From: Agelas oroides
Lineage: Eukaryota; Porifera; Demospongiae; Agelasida; Agelasidae
Length of the DNA stretch: 64,000 bases
Direction of reading: 5' to 3'
Assembly: GCA_949130485.1 (NCBI GenBank)
Contig: OX422200.1
Span: 6,856,620 to 6,920,619, forward strand
Part shown: one piece after another, positions 11,982-35,273 of the stretch
How the letters are laid out: each line of letters starts with the position of its first letter
Numbering within the stretch: the stretch's first letter is position 1
Program-made: the position numbers and the translations under genes
Notes under the pieces: model-generated
Seen by the model: only the letters and a program-made list of their open reading frames with translations
Databases searched by the model: none
What the model was told of the DNA's origin: nothing

Positions 11982-12840
11982 CTTGCTGAAGTTGCTGCAG
12001 AATTATCTTGCTGCCTCGCTGTGATTCGATTGTCGTTTATATATTGATTTTAGCGTGTCAGGAGCTTCGCGTCTCAGGAACATCTTGGTCTGGCGTCGCC
12101 GACGCTTCGCTTGCTGGAAGCGTCGGCGATTATGCGCATGCGTACATTAGTACGCGGAACGCGAAGCAACGCGTCCTGACGCTTTCGTGTATCCGCGTAC
12201 TAGATCTATCGTGCCCGGTCGGGTGCAACTCGCTAGCGTCAACCATTATCGTTCATTATGTTCTTTACGGGCGTATTTTCGGAACTGAACCAGTACCGCA
12301 GTAGCATCAGGACAGTATCAGATCAGTACGCACATATCTGTATCAGACCTGTACGAACAGCATGTCTTAGGGCTGTTTTTGCTGAACTGATACAGAGCTG
12401 CAGAACTGATACAGATCCGATTTACAGTTCGGTATCAGACCCGTTGCCAAAAAGTTCTGTTGCGTTTCTGGGTACAGATCTGGATCAGATTGGTTCCACT
12501 TCTGATTCAAAACGTACGATTTTGCTGTGTAGCAGTGCCTATCATACACATATTCCCATTGGTGGGCAAATTATGTCCACTCTACTACGCAGATCGACAC
12601 AAAAGCTCTGTCACTAACTTGAAATCAGAAAACTTTTTCACTACCCGTGAAAATGGATACATTCTGCTACCATAGATTGTAGCTAGAGTATAGTGTCAAT
12701 GTGCACTTAGTGACAACGCACAGATTCTGAACCACAGAACCAGAGTCTGGTTTCGATGGTGATTCCTGGAATCTTTCCAGACGGTCACACGTAACCGTAA
12801 TACATACATATGCAGTAAGCAACGTGACCCTCTAGCTGCG
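11982..12840. promoter_or_regulatory. Divergent intergenic region EFCAB3-like / GEN1
   Basis: The 859 bp separates two start codons on opposite strands. It contains a GC- and CpG-rich imperfect palindrome at about 12051-12184 (gcgtgtcaggagcttcgcgt paired with acgcgaagcaacgcgtcctg, and an inner pair gcgtcgccgacgcttcg / gaagcgtcggcgatt) that could form a cruciform. The rest, with several cagtatcagat-type words at 12290-12480, shows no coding exon I trust. A shared promoter is inferred from geometry only. Confidence 0.5.
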
Positions 12841-15800
12841 ATGGGCGTGCATGACCTGTGGAAAGTTTTGGCCAGATCAGAGAGAAAGATGTCTGTAGAC
12901 CAACTGTCTGGTCACATGTTGGCAGTGGATTTGAGTGGATGGGTCTGCCAAGCGAGCACATACAGTAAGCTAGCTACAGCTATGCAATTTACTACGCGGA
13001 GGCTAGTCACTTAACAAAAACCACACACTCAGTTTGGTGTAAACTATTCTGTACATCATGCACACTGATTAGATATAGCTGCATGCTATCAATTAATCTG
13101 ATGACAGTGAATCCTCTGAGAAACCTCTACTTCCGCATCCAACATCTGTACTGCCATGGAGTGAGTCTGGTGTTTGTTGTGGATGGTGAGGCCCCTCCAG
13201 TGAAGAAGATGATGATGAGAAGTAGAGGATATGACACTACACGTGCCTCTTTCAGATTGAAAGTGGAAAAGGTTTGACTTAGGTAGCCTATGAGGTCTTG
13301 AGTCAGCCTTGTATACATATGCAAAACTGCTGGTATATTATAGATTTTCATATACTTACGATACCGTTGTGTATGAATCTTGCTCTCAAATCAATCTGTC
13401 AATATAGTCAGTTTCCAAATATTCAGTGTAACCCATTGAGACACATATTTAGCTATACAAAAACTATGCAGTAATACAAGAACGTTATGCATAAGAACGG
13501 GTGGCTAGAGGAAGAGCGTGTAACTCCAATAGAAGCCCGTAGTCTGGTCAAAATTATTGAACCGTACTAAAAATAGAACATCCGCACTTAGCAACATGTC
13601 TACACGCAGCTGCGCATATGTGTTACTATTTTTAGTACTGGCGGTAAATTCCAACCGGTTTGGAATTTTACGTAGTTACATGCTCTTCCTCTAGCCGCCC
13701 ATTCTTATGTGCTCTTGAGTAATATCATACATGTATGCAACTTCCAACTATTCAGAGCTACTGTACTTCATCATGCACACGAAACATGACAATATACAAA
13801 TGCAAAGGAAGTTAAGGGTCTTGTCACTGTGGTCCTTAAGTTTTATGCACGGTGGTTGAACACTGACATTTTGACAGTCATCATCACAGTGAAAGTAGTG
13901 AACAACCACCACATTTATAGCCATGCACTGATAAGAATGCCAACATGTTGGCAAAATGTTTTCCGATTTCAAGTTGGTAGAAGCTAGAGAACCTGCTTTC
14001 ATTTTTGCGACAGCTCAGTAGCTAAAAAGCCAATGAAAGTTTATAGTTCTTAGCAAGAGTGCATAAGAACGGGCGGCTAGAGTAAGAGCGTGTAACTCCG
14101 TAAAATTTGAAACCAGTCGGAATTATTGAACCGTACTAAAAATAGTAACACGTGCTGCACATAGACATAAGTCATTGTTGCTAAGCAGGTGACGGTTCAA
14201 TAATTTTGACCGGACTGTGGGCTTCTATTGGAGTTACATGCTCTTACTCTAGCCACCCATTCCTATGCACTCTTGTTCTTAGCTATTCCCTACAAGGGCA
14301 TGTGCCATGTGATGCTCATACAAGTCATATGATTATACCATAAACTGAACGTATGGATGTGCACCATTATTTTATATGTAACATTCTTCCTTTCCATGTA
14401 TGCAGTGCTGTGATCTCCTCCATGTGTTGGGAGTGCCGTTCCTTCAGAGCAAGTTTGAAGCTGAAGCGTACTGTGCTCTACTAGACTCCACTGGTGTACG
14501 TTGTGGATTCCTTTGCCTAGCTCTTGCCTTGAGCAAAGCACTGTAAATAGCTACCATATTGCCCCAAGCGAGTGCCCACTTCCCTGCATTAGTGTTCACC
14601 CCCAATTTTTACAGTTCTGTGGTTTTGAGAGGTCCTCCATGTAACTGTCCACCATGCAAAATTGTTGCATTGTGTGATGATTTGTGTACGGCCTGTTTCA
14701 AAGTTTGTATTGGTGCTGAGCACATGTACATAGCAAAGAGCATTCTGATGCGCTTCAGAAGCCATGAAACATCGGGCCATATAGCCTCACTGATGTCTAC
14801 AAACTTACATGTAGAGCCTGCATTATGAGGCCAGGTGTTGACCGAAATGCATCCTGCACAGTGGGAGGCTCTTTATACTATCTAGGCTTACTGTTAACAG
14901 GATGAGGTAGCTATTAGTTTATTGATTTATCATGCAGGTGGTGAAGGGAACAATAAGTGATGATGGAGATACCTTCTTGTATGGTGGCAGGACCGTGTAC
15001 AAGAATCTTTCAATGAATGAGAAGGTACGTTTCTTCCAGGCATGCATTTGGAACTTTACACAATTATACTTTCTATAAATATGGCACAGAATCCTCAGAT
15101 CAGCTGCTACGAAATGGAAGTTATCCAAGATAAAATAGGTACTGAGATGACCAAATACAGTGGTCTCAAACCAGTTATGTTTGCAGTGATTTTGTGTTCT
15201 AGTGCATTGGGAGTGGTCTCTTGTATTCAATATCTGCAGGACTCTCCCGTGATGACCTTGTGGCTCTTGCCCTCCTGCTTGGATGTGACTACTGCCCTAA
15301 GGGTGTGCCTGGGGTCGGTAGAAAGATTGCATTGCAGCTGCTAAGAGCTTGGAAGCGATGTGGTCAATCCTACAACCTTCTGGACAGATTCAGAAGATGG
15401 ACATCCAAGGAGTTCGGGGAAGGTACAATGAACTTGTGCTGTGGCATCTATGGTGGCCTGGCAACCCATGCATGCAGGCCTCAATAAGAAACTGCCTCCA
15501 GTGTCACACATGGAACATTGGAAGCAATCTGAACTGTAGTGGTGACTCTTCACAATAGGCTAGAGCTACATGCATGGGTATAGAGCTGCTACAGACTTTG
15601 TGACTTTGTATTGTATCCTATAATTTATACACAGATGATATGATCTCTCGCGTTGAGAAATACGTCCACAGGTAAGAACTTAGTTGATGAACTTTAGGTC
15701 ACTGCCATGCAGGAGGGATTGTCTAATTCATCATAGTTTCTGTTGTACCACATATAGCAAGGCAATGGAAGTACCTGGATTTCCAAATGAAGAGGTGACC

Positions 15801-17574
15801 CAACTGTAACATTCAATATGTGCATGCAGTCATACTAACATAGTGTCTCTCTAGTTTGACCGAGACTTTACAAATGTAGGTCATACAGGAATTCCTGGTA
15901 CCAAAGGATGATGTTCCTTCTGATATTGTGGCAAAGCTACAGTGGCAAATGCCTAATCTAGTCACACTCCAGGTACAATAGGCTTTTGCAGTAACTATGC
16001 ACTTGAATGGTATATAGCTAGTGCCACAGTCTGCATGTAGAATGGTAAGATTATGTCTATAAGTGCCTAGGTAGGTATCCTGCTTTAACACTACTATGAA
16101 TGACTGTTTTAACCAAATACCTACTACATTAGCTTCATTTTCCGAGAAGGAGGCTGCCAGTAATTGGGACTGAATACTGTGCTGTGTTACAATAATACAC
16201 ATCCAGGAGTTCTGTACCGAGCATCTGAAATGGAACCAGCAATACACCCTCCAGAAGGCAGCAAACCTGCTGACACAGTGGGTACTACGGCAGCCTTCCC
16301 TTATTCGTCTACAGGTGGTTCACAGTGTCAGGTATGCATATGTGCACATGTGCTCTAACCCACAGACCCTTTTACGCTATTTTTATATGCACAGAATTGC
16401 AAAGGAGAGAATACGTCATGGAGTGAATTACTATGAGATAGAGTGGACAGTTGATGCTACCATCTATCAAGGTTCGTTCCAGTGATGTATATGCAGATCA
16501 TTTTTTTTGTATATCACAAGGCCATGAGTAATTAGCCTTGTTCCAGGCCCTGCCCAGCTTTCCACTGCAGTTCATGTGCTGGGGAGAGCCTGGAAATAAT
16601 AAAACAATGTTCCCAAGAAGTGACTAAACATCTTTTAGACCATCCATGTGTCTCAATAAATAATGAGGAAAAGCAATCTGTTACCATGGTGATTGTTGCC
16701 CAGTATATACTCAGCTAACTAGTGGCGGATTTAGGAGGTGCAAATGCACCCCCTTTGGCGGCTAGTAGTGTATTTTTGCGTACATAACTGCACGAGTCCA
16801 TCAAATGATTATGCAGCAGTGGCATGCAGCAACAACAACCAGGCACAGTTACACACTCACGTATCAGTTCCTTACTGATCTCCAGACGTTTGACTAGGCC
16901 TAGAGTTGCTTCGAGATATTCAGTTCGGACTTCCAGCTATTTTAAACAACTCACTAGCTAGCTACCAGTCAGTAGCTATGTACGTAAGTAATTTTTGTGG
17001 GCGTGGCAACCCAAAAATTTGCAGGTGCGCTTCGCACGCCAGTGGCTGAACCCCCCTTTCTAAATTTCTAAATCCGCCACTGCTAACAAAGGTTATTATG
17101 TATTTTAGTGATGTAGGGTCTAACTGTGATTTACAAACTTGAATCAGTAGTTGTAATATTTGCTTTCAATTATGGATGTGTAGGGCTCAAGTTAACAACC
17201 CTGGAGGGCATTGAGGTAAGATCATACTACACATGTGGAATCATGAATTTCAAGTAGCTATATCAATTTGCATTTTAGCAGTTCAAGACAGCATTTCCAG
17301 AGCTTTGTGCAGAGTTTGACAAAGAGACTACTGACCATGATGCAACGATCGATGGTAGGATATTAACTTACTAACACTAGGATTGATGTACAGTGATAAC
17401 AATTTTATGTTGTTGGCTGTAGGGAAGGTCAGCATAGGAGAAGGTTCCGGGAGCCAAGAGGTGATACAGTACATTGGTGCAAGCAGAAAGGACCGTAGTA
17501 GTGAAGACAGTGATGAGGAAGAAGAAAAAGCATTTGCTTCTATGAGGAAAAGAAGAAAGATTGGACGCCTGTAG
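12841..17574 (+). CDS. GEN1: GEN1 Holliday-junction resolvase / flap nuclease
   Basis: Fourteen exons: 12841-12964, 13108-13272, 14406-14495, 14938-15024, 15090-15138, 15240-15422, 15635-15671, 15758-15794, 15899-15972, 16207-16331, 16395-16471, 17184-17215, 17279-17354, 17423-17574. The total is 1308 bp and 435 aa with all phases closing. The start MGVHDLWKVL matches the invariant MGV N-terminus of XPG/Rad2 nucleases. Acidic catalytic motifs are present: LAVDLSGWVCQA, VVDGEAPP, FEAEAYCALL, ISDDGDTFLYGG and LLGCDYCPKGVPGVG, the last leading into the helix-hairpin-helix. RIRHGVNYYEIEW marks the chromodomain-like segment typical of GEN1. The enzyme cleaves four-way junctions and 5' flaps in the nucleus. 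Animal GEN1 proteins are usually far longer (human about 900 aa). Here the reading ends after the core with an acidic patch and the basic end MRKRRKIGRL, which may serve as a nuclear localisation signal. A seven-codon open piece at about 15853-15875 was left out because it cannot be spliced. Confidence 0.9.
13477..13717. mobile_element. MITE family CAAGAG, copy 1
   Basis: The ends are CAAGAAC...gcataagaacgggtggctag and the reverse complement ctagccgcccattcttatgt...GCTCTTG. The 7-bp target duplication AGTAATA is exact (13470-13476 and 13718-13724). It lies in GEN1 intron 2. The interior has paired words gtactaaaaatag and ctatttttagtac. Confidence 0.9.
14054..14275. mobile_element. MITE family CAAGAG, copy 2 (inverted core)
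   Basis: Begins CAAGAGTGCATAAGAACGGG and ends with the reverse complement finishing CACTCTTG. The 7-bp duplication TTCTTAG is exact (14047-14053 and 14276-14282). Its core runs opposite to copy 1 in the same GEN1 intron, so the two copies could pair within one transcript. Confidence 0.9.
16721..17082. mobile_element. hAT-like non-autonomous element
   Basis: Left end AGTGGCGGATTTAGGAGGTG; right end tttctaaatccgccactg. The CAGTGGCGGA-type terminus is common in hAT elements. The hexamer gctaac occurs at both flanks but a full 8-bp duplication is not intact. It lies in the GEN1 intron before the exon at 17184. Confidence 0.65.
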
Positions 17575-18168
17575 CTATCATACTATATCACATACAACTG
17601 CTGTTTCAGTCAAAAGTCATGTGCAGTGACTCACATATTTGCAGGAGTGCATAGTTATTGTGTACTAGCTGGAATGATGTTATTTTCTCATTGCAGATGG
17701 AGGGAACCAGGAAGTTAGCCTCGTACGTCATACCCATGCACTTTTCTCATGTGGAAAGACTGGGAAATGAACCTGGGTACATGGCTAGCAGAAAGGTGTT
17801 ATCACACTCAGAAGCCTCAACCAAGCCACTTACATATCCTACATCCACACTCAGTAGCCTCATTCCCAGGCCCCGCCCAGCTTTCCATCGCTATCAGTAC
17901 TGCAAGCGACGGAAAGTTGGGCGGGGCCTGTGAACGAGGCTACACACTCAGTAGTTATAGAGGTGCTTTGGTAATTTTATTTGAGTGAGATGTACACACA
18001 CTGCACAACACTATATATAAATAAACATATTTACAATAACGATTTTCTCATAAAAATTCAACACTTATACTGAATTATACTGAAGTTGCTCAGTACGATA
18101 AGACACATAGAACACAACAACAGAAAATATATATAATGTCACCATAAACGATTGTTCTAGAGATGGTG
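17575..18168. other. Convergent 3' intergenic region GEN1 / glycosyltransferase
   Basis: 594 bp lie between two stop codons on opposite strands. It holds the MITE at 17855-17942. AATAAA-type signals are visible at about 18020-18025 on the plus strand and 17976-17981 on the minus strand, so the two 3' UTRs may overlap. No further coding exon was seen. Confidence 0.5.
17855..17942. mobile_element. Short MITE, TAGCCTCATTCCCAGGC family, intact TSD
   Basis: TAGCCTCATTCCCAGGCCCC at the left; ggggcctgtgaacgaggcta at the right. An exact 9-bp duplication, CACACTCAG, sits at 17846-17854 and 17943-17951. Confidence 0.9.
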
Positions 18169-20077
18169 CTAGTGAGCAATGTGCTTTAACCATACCAAAC
18201 CTCTTAAATTTGAATCTTGGAACCAGTTCTCTTTCACGAACCATAAACCAGCTTCCTTCAACTCCTTTTCTATTTCCTTGTTCAACAAACCAGCATTCTT
18301 CATCTCTCTTTCTATTCCCTTGCTGTTCCAAATAAAATATTTGCTCCTTTTCTCCTTCTCACAATAAGCGTGAATACAGAATAAGTTAAGAGGAATTATT
18401 TTTACCACAAAACTTTGCTTCCCACGTAGTACTCTCCAGTCCTTGAAATGATCGTACTCCATAGACAGGGGTGTCACCTTCATTCTCTCACAAGCAATGT
18501 TGATTTTCTGCTGATCAAGACGTGCCAACACCCCACCAAATTCATTCCAGAAGCTCTCTGGGGAAAATATTATTCAATTAACTGTAAGTAACTAGTCTGC
18601 TAATGCGCCTATCCCACCTTGCATACCTGGGGCAGATGTTGAAGAAAGGAGCGGGATTTGTCTTTGGAATCTTCCCCAAGGGATTGGTAGCTACTTAGTT
18701 GGGATTTTCCCAGTCCACTCAAATTGCATACATATTCTCTTTTGTTGTGTTAAATGTCTTTGGGAAATTCTTTGTGAATTCCACAAATACCCATATCTCC
18801 CTATCACACACTGTGCACAACAGGGAGATATGGGGTACTTGTAAGAGATATGTAAGGGGATGATACGCTGGTTTGTGCCCCAGGTATACTAGTAGGGGCT
18901 TGTTCCATTAGGATATGTCAATTCCCCTCCTGCCCCCCATCAAGCATATCACTGATAGATCCCGCGTATACGCCCCCTCCCGTGGCGAATGCGTCTTCTA
19001 TAGACGCAGTGAGATTTTAGTAAACTCAGTGTTTTCCTAAACGTGTACACCCGGATCCACTAGCTTCGTTCGCAGGCCACCGCCCAGGTTTTCGTCGCTC
19101 GCAGTACAAACTAACACACCACCGACGATGCAAGCTATACTTCGACGCCTCCGGCTTAGTACCAACGCATGCAGGCGCTGTTGATTTCCACGACCAGTGA
19201 TATTTCCGTTCTTCCAGAAAGCAACAACAGCCAACGCTCCTTCCTCATTTTAGAGGGGGGGGCGTATTACGGTATACATACCTGTGGCTGAGGTACTCCT
19301 AACCATCCAAGACCCCGAAGAAAGTGTTGCACCCCACATTTCAAAGAAGTGGGATGGAAAATCATCATAGCCGCCGAGTATATCAGCTTCCGGATGTCTG
19401 TTATACACTCTGTGAGGGTTCTTGAGCACCAGAGCCCCAGGATTATAGTGGGCCACATCAATACCCCAGTGGCAGAGGAGACGCATCACAGTTAATCCAG
19501 CCATCTGGAGAGCAAACAGTTTGTTGAGCCTTAAATTCACTGGCATGGATTTCATTTTTAAGATAGTATGGGCTGGGACATAAATAGATGGGATACTGCG
19601 ACTCTCTAAAAACTGGTTTAGCAGATGGTCTGTTGTTACCACCAAGATGTTCTGAAGTGGTTCGGAATCTTTGAGCTTCAGTTGGGCTGAAATGAGCCAG
19701 TTGAGTACCAAGAGTCTCTGCAGGTAGGGAGCTGTCAGCATGTTTACAAGTGTCCTTGAGCTTTGTAAACTGTTAACAAACAACTGTAGCTGAGATACCC
19801 AATCAGATTGTAACACTTTTCCTACATCCAAGGTGTAGTTTTTGTAAACAGGTAAACGAAAAGATGGTTTAATAGTGAAGTTGATCTCTCCCACTTGGTC
19901 CAGGGTACGAGTGGTTGTAGTTCGCCCATCCAAGTTCTGCCAATTATGGATATCCCTCTTCCATGCCACTATGATATTAAGTTGCCAGAATTCATTCTGA
20001 TCACTGAAAAACCTTACAAACAGAACTATACTGGTAATGATCAACACGGTCAACACCATCTTGCGTTTCCACTTCAT
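18169..20077 (-). CDS. Type II membrane nucleotide-diphospho-sugar transferase-like protein
   Basis: Two exons, 20077-19282 and 18557-18169, give 394 aa. The N-terminus MKWKRKMVLTVLIITSIVLF is a short basic cytosolic tail followed by one hydrophobic signal anchor, the Golgi type II layout. The central segment (VVTTDHLLNQFLESRSIP, then LNKLFALQMAGLTVMRLL, then ALVLKNPHRV and the C-terminal SFWNEFGGVL) resembles the nucleotide-diphospho-sugar transferase fold related to plant extensin arabinosyl- and xyloglucan-acting enzymes. In that family the segment before LKNP normally carries a metal-binding DxD. Here it reads HYNPGALVLKNP, so both acidic residues are absent. Potential N-glycosylation sites are NFT and NYT. 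Donor, acceptor and activity are unknown; a non-catalytic or altered-metal protein is possible. The intron 18558-19281 contains a hairpin (cccatatctccct / agggagatatggg near 18790-18835). The gene converges on GEN1. Confidence 0.75.
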
Positions 20078-22609
20078 GTCTGCAGGTATCTTGTTTGCAG
20101 CTCAGTGATTATCAGTTACCAATAACAGAGTTGTTACTTTCTCACTAGCTAGTTACATCAGAGTCAAGACTACAGCATGCAATACCTCTATATAGCAACA
20201 CAAGTATGCATGCAAGCACATGGTAACACGCGTAGAAAGAATCCTGTCGATGCAAACAGGAACTCATTAATGTTATGTAACAATTGCCATACATAGCTTC
20301 CATTAGCCAGAATGGAATTACCCACACGAGTTTGTAGAATGAAATTACCCACAAGAGTTTGTAGAATGAAATTAGGCACACCTCATACAGGCAACATCAT
20401 TTGCCTTTTGCATAAAGTTTTATAGAAAAAAAAAACACACACACAAACAAAAAACATCATATGGTGGTGGGTATCACAATTTCAACAACAATATGGGCCT
20501 AATTAGCTAGCTCAGTGACACCATTAGGTTTGGTTATAAAAAAAAATGCAATAAAAGTGTACAGAATCATGTTAGCTAGCTCTCTCGTGTTAGTAAAATC
20601 GTCTACAGTCACGGACTGGACTGGTGGACTATACTGGTCGGTGGACTGGACTGGTGGACTGGACTGGTGGACTGGACTGGTGGACTGACATGGTTTGTAC
20701 TTTTATTCTCTCTAATGAGAACTCACCTGTAGGATTAACTGTATTTGGAAACAACCACAATTCTTCACAGATTCTATATAGCACTCAAAGTACCATCAGC
20801 TACATATACAGATGCGTCTTGAAATGAGGTGGTTACTTGATTATACACTGTAAAAAACTTTGGGTTGTTTCAACCAGTTTATAGGGTTGCCTGAGTTGCA
20901 CACATGTATGTAGGAGTAATGCTGAAATATCACTGAGAAATTTATTGAACAAATTATACAAAATTAGCCTGCTTTGATATGACATACTAGATAGTAAGGA
21001 CAAATTGAGCAATTTGTTCAAGAAATCGAGCTATGCTTTGATGAGACGTTACATAGGAAGGAACAAATTTGTAATGTCACATCCCAATTTCTTGAACAAA
21101 TTGCTCAATTTGGTTCACATTTATATGGTATGTCACATCAAAGCAGGCTGATTTCTTACATTCTGTTGAACAAATTGCTTATTTGTTTGAAATGTGATAT
21201 TTTATAGAATTATAATTACTCCTCTGTACATGTGCGCAACTCAGACAACCCTTAACAGGTTGAAACAAGCCAAAAATTTTTTACAGTGTACGAATGGTGC
21301 TTACTGAGAAGTATAAGTGTACAAGACATTATCAGACTGTAAGTCTCACATTAAGCGACTAGAATCTTCACTACAGATTGTACTCAGCCAGTTTTCTACA
21401 CCATAGGAGAAAGTTATAGCTAGTTTCCAGGCACTCAGAAAACTGGAGCATGTGTACGAGGCTAAGATAGTCACTGCAAATCATGTAGCACACAAAGCAT
21501 AAGACATTCACCAGCACTCAAACTGGAACCTGAGCATAAGGCTTATAAGAAAGATACTGCAAACCATGTAGCTAGAACACGAAGCACAAAGTTAAAGTGA
21601 GACTGTCACCTTGTGGTAGCATTACTTTGTCTGATAGCTTCAAGTCTGTGCACAGAGAGCATACAAAGAACTGATATTAGTATGAAAAGTGTGAGTTCAC
21701 CGTCCAGTCCATCCAGACTACCAAATTGACAGTAGAATCTGATGTTAGCTCACTGCAATATCTATGTGAGAGGACTATAGGCGGGAGGATTGAGACACCA
21801 GTCATGCAACTTTTGAGCTTGCAAAGACATGCACACCATGCACTGTCAGGAATTAAACCAGCCTGCGACCAGGCTTCCGTTTATATTAGAGAGAGGTCCC
21901 AGTGTGCGTATAATGAAATAGCATGGCCTGTCAAGTCCACTATGTAGGCACCACCACATTCATAGGGTACTATAACCTTTACAAGCATGGTGTTTGGCTG
22001 GGTTCTGCCTGACATTCGTCATGCAGCCATAGACATGTATAGTCTCAATGAGAAAAAGCTATGCCACGGCAATATAAGTATGCATGCAGGCACATGGTAG
22101 AAATAATCTCGTATCACATTTGTCAACATTGTGTTTGGCTGGGTTCTGCCTGAAGGCATGCAGTTTCATGAGGAAAAAAGCCATACAGTTTGTATGTAGC
22201 CTCACATGCAGGCACATGCTTCCATCATCCTGTCAGAGAGTCAACTATGCAGACAGTACTACCTTTGTTTAACCTTTTGGCTGGGTTCTGGCTGACCTTC
22301 AGCCATTGAAATACACTTCATAAGAAAAGAAACATTTCACAAATGCCTTATGCTTGAGGGCATGAACTGGTTTGTATACATTCCTGTGTAGCTGTGTACC
22401 ACAGTATATAGGACTCTTTTCTTGAAATAATGTTAGATTCGTCATTTCTCTGGTTTTTCTGCTTATCACATAACTATGAGACTGAGAAACTTGCAATATA
22501 CAAGTGGTATCTATCACCTATAGTGAACGAATTTTTTTCATGTTTTAAAAGAATGTTTGAGCATGAATACTGTCGGGACTGATGATCATACTAACAATCA
22601 TACAGTCAA
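20078..22609. other. Intergenic region, glycosyltransferase 5' side to RTK 3' side
   Basis: Contains a short ggactggact tandem repeat (about 20612-20690), the long-TIR element at 20846-21288 and scattered tggctgggttctgcctga words (21995, 22135 and 22280) that form a diffuse repeat. Several short open frames exist, but none has recognisable sequence or splice logic. Confidence 0.55.
20846..21288. mobile_element. MITE with CACTGTAAAAAA ends and ~65-bp TIRs
   Basis: Left CACTGTAAAAAACTTTGGGT then tgtttcaacc...gcctgagttgcacacatgta; right the inverted copy ending ttgg...aaattttttacagtg. TA dinucleotides flank both ends, consistent with a Tc1/mariner-type target. Within the arms further inverted words occur (gaacaaattgctcaattt near 20998 and 21095). 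Confidence 0.82.

Positions 22610-35273
<12,664 letters not shown>

Noticed and set aside
12258-12617. 119-codon plus-strand frame upstream of GEN1
   Set aside because: Composed of repeated cagtatcagat-like words, with no recognised domain and no splice connection to GEN1.
15850-15898. Extra GEN1 exon reading FDRDFTN
   Set aside because: It would need an intron of about 13 nt before the acceptor at 15898; the direct join of exons 15794 and 15899 matches the GEN1 pattern.
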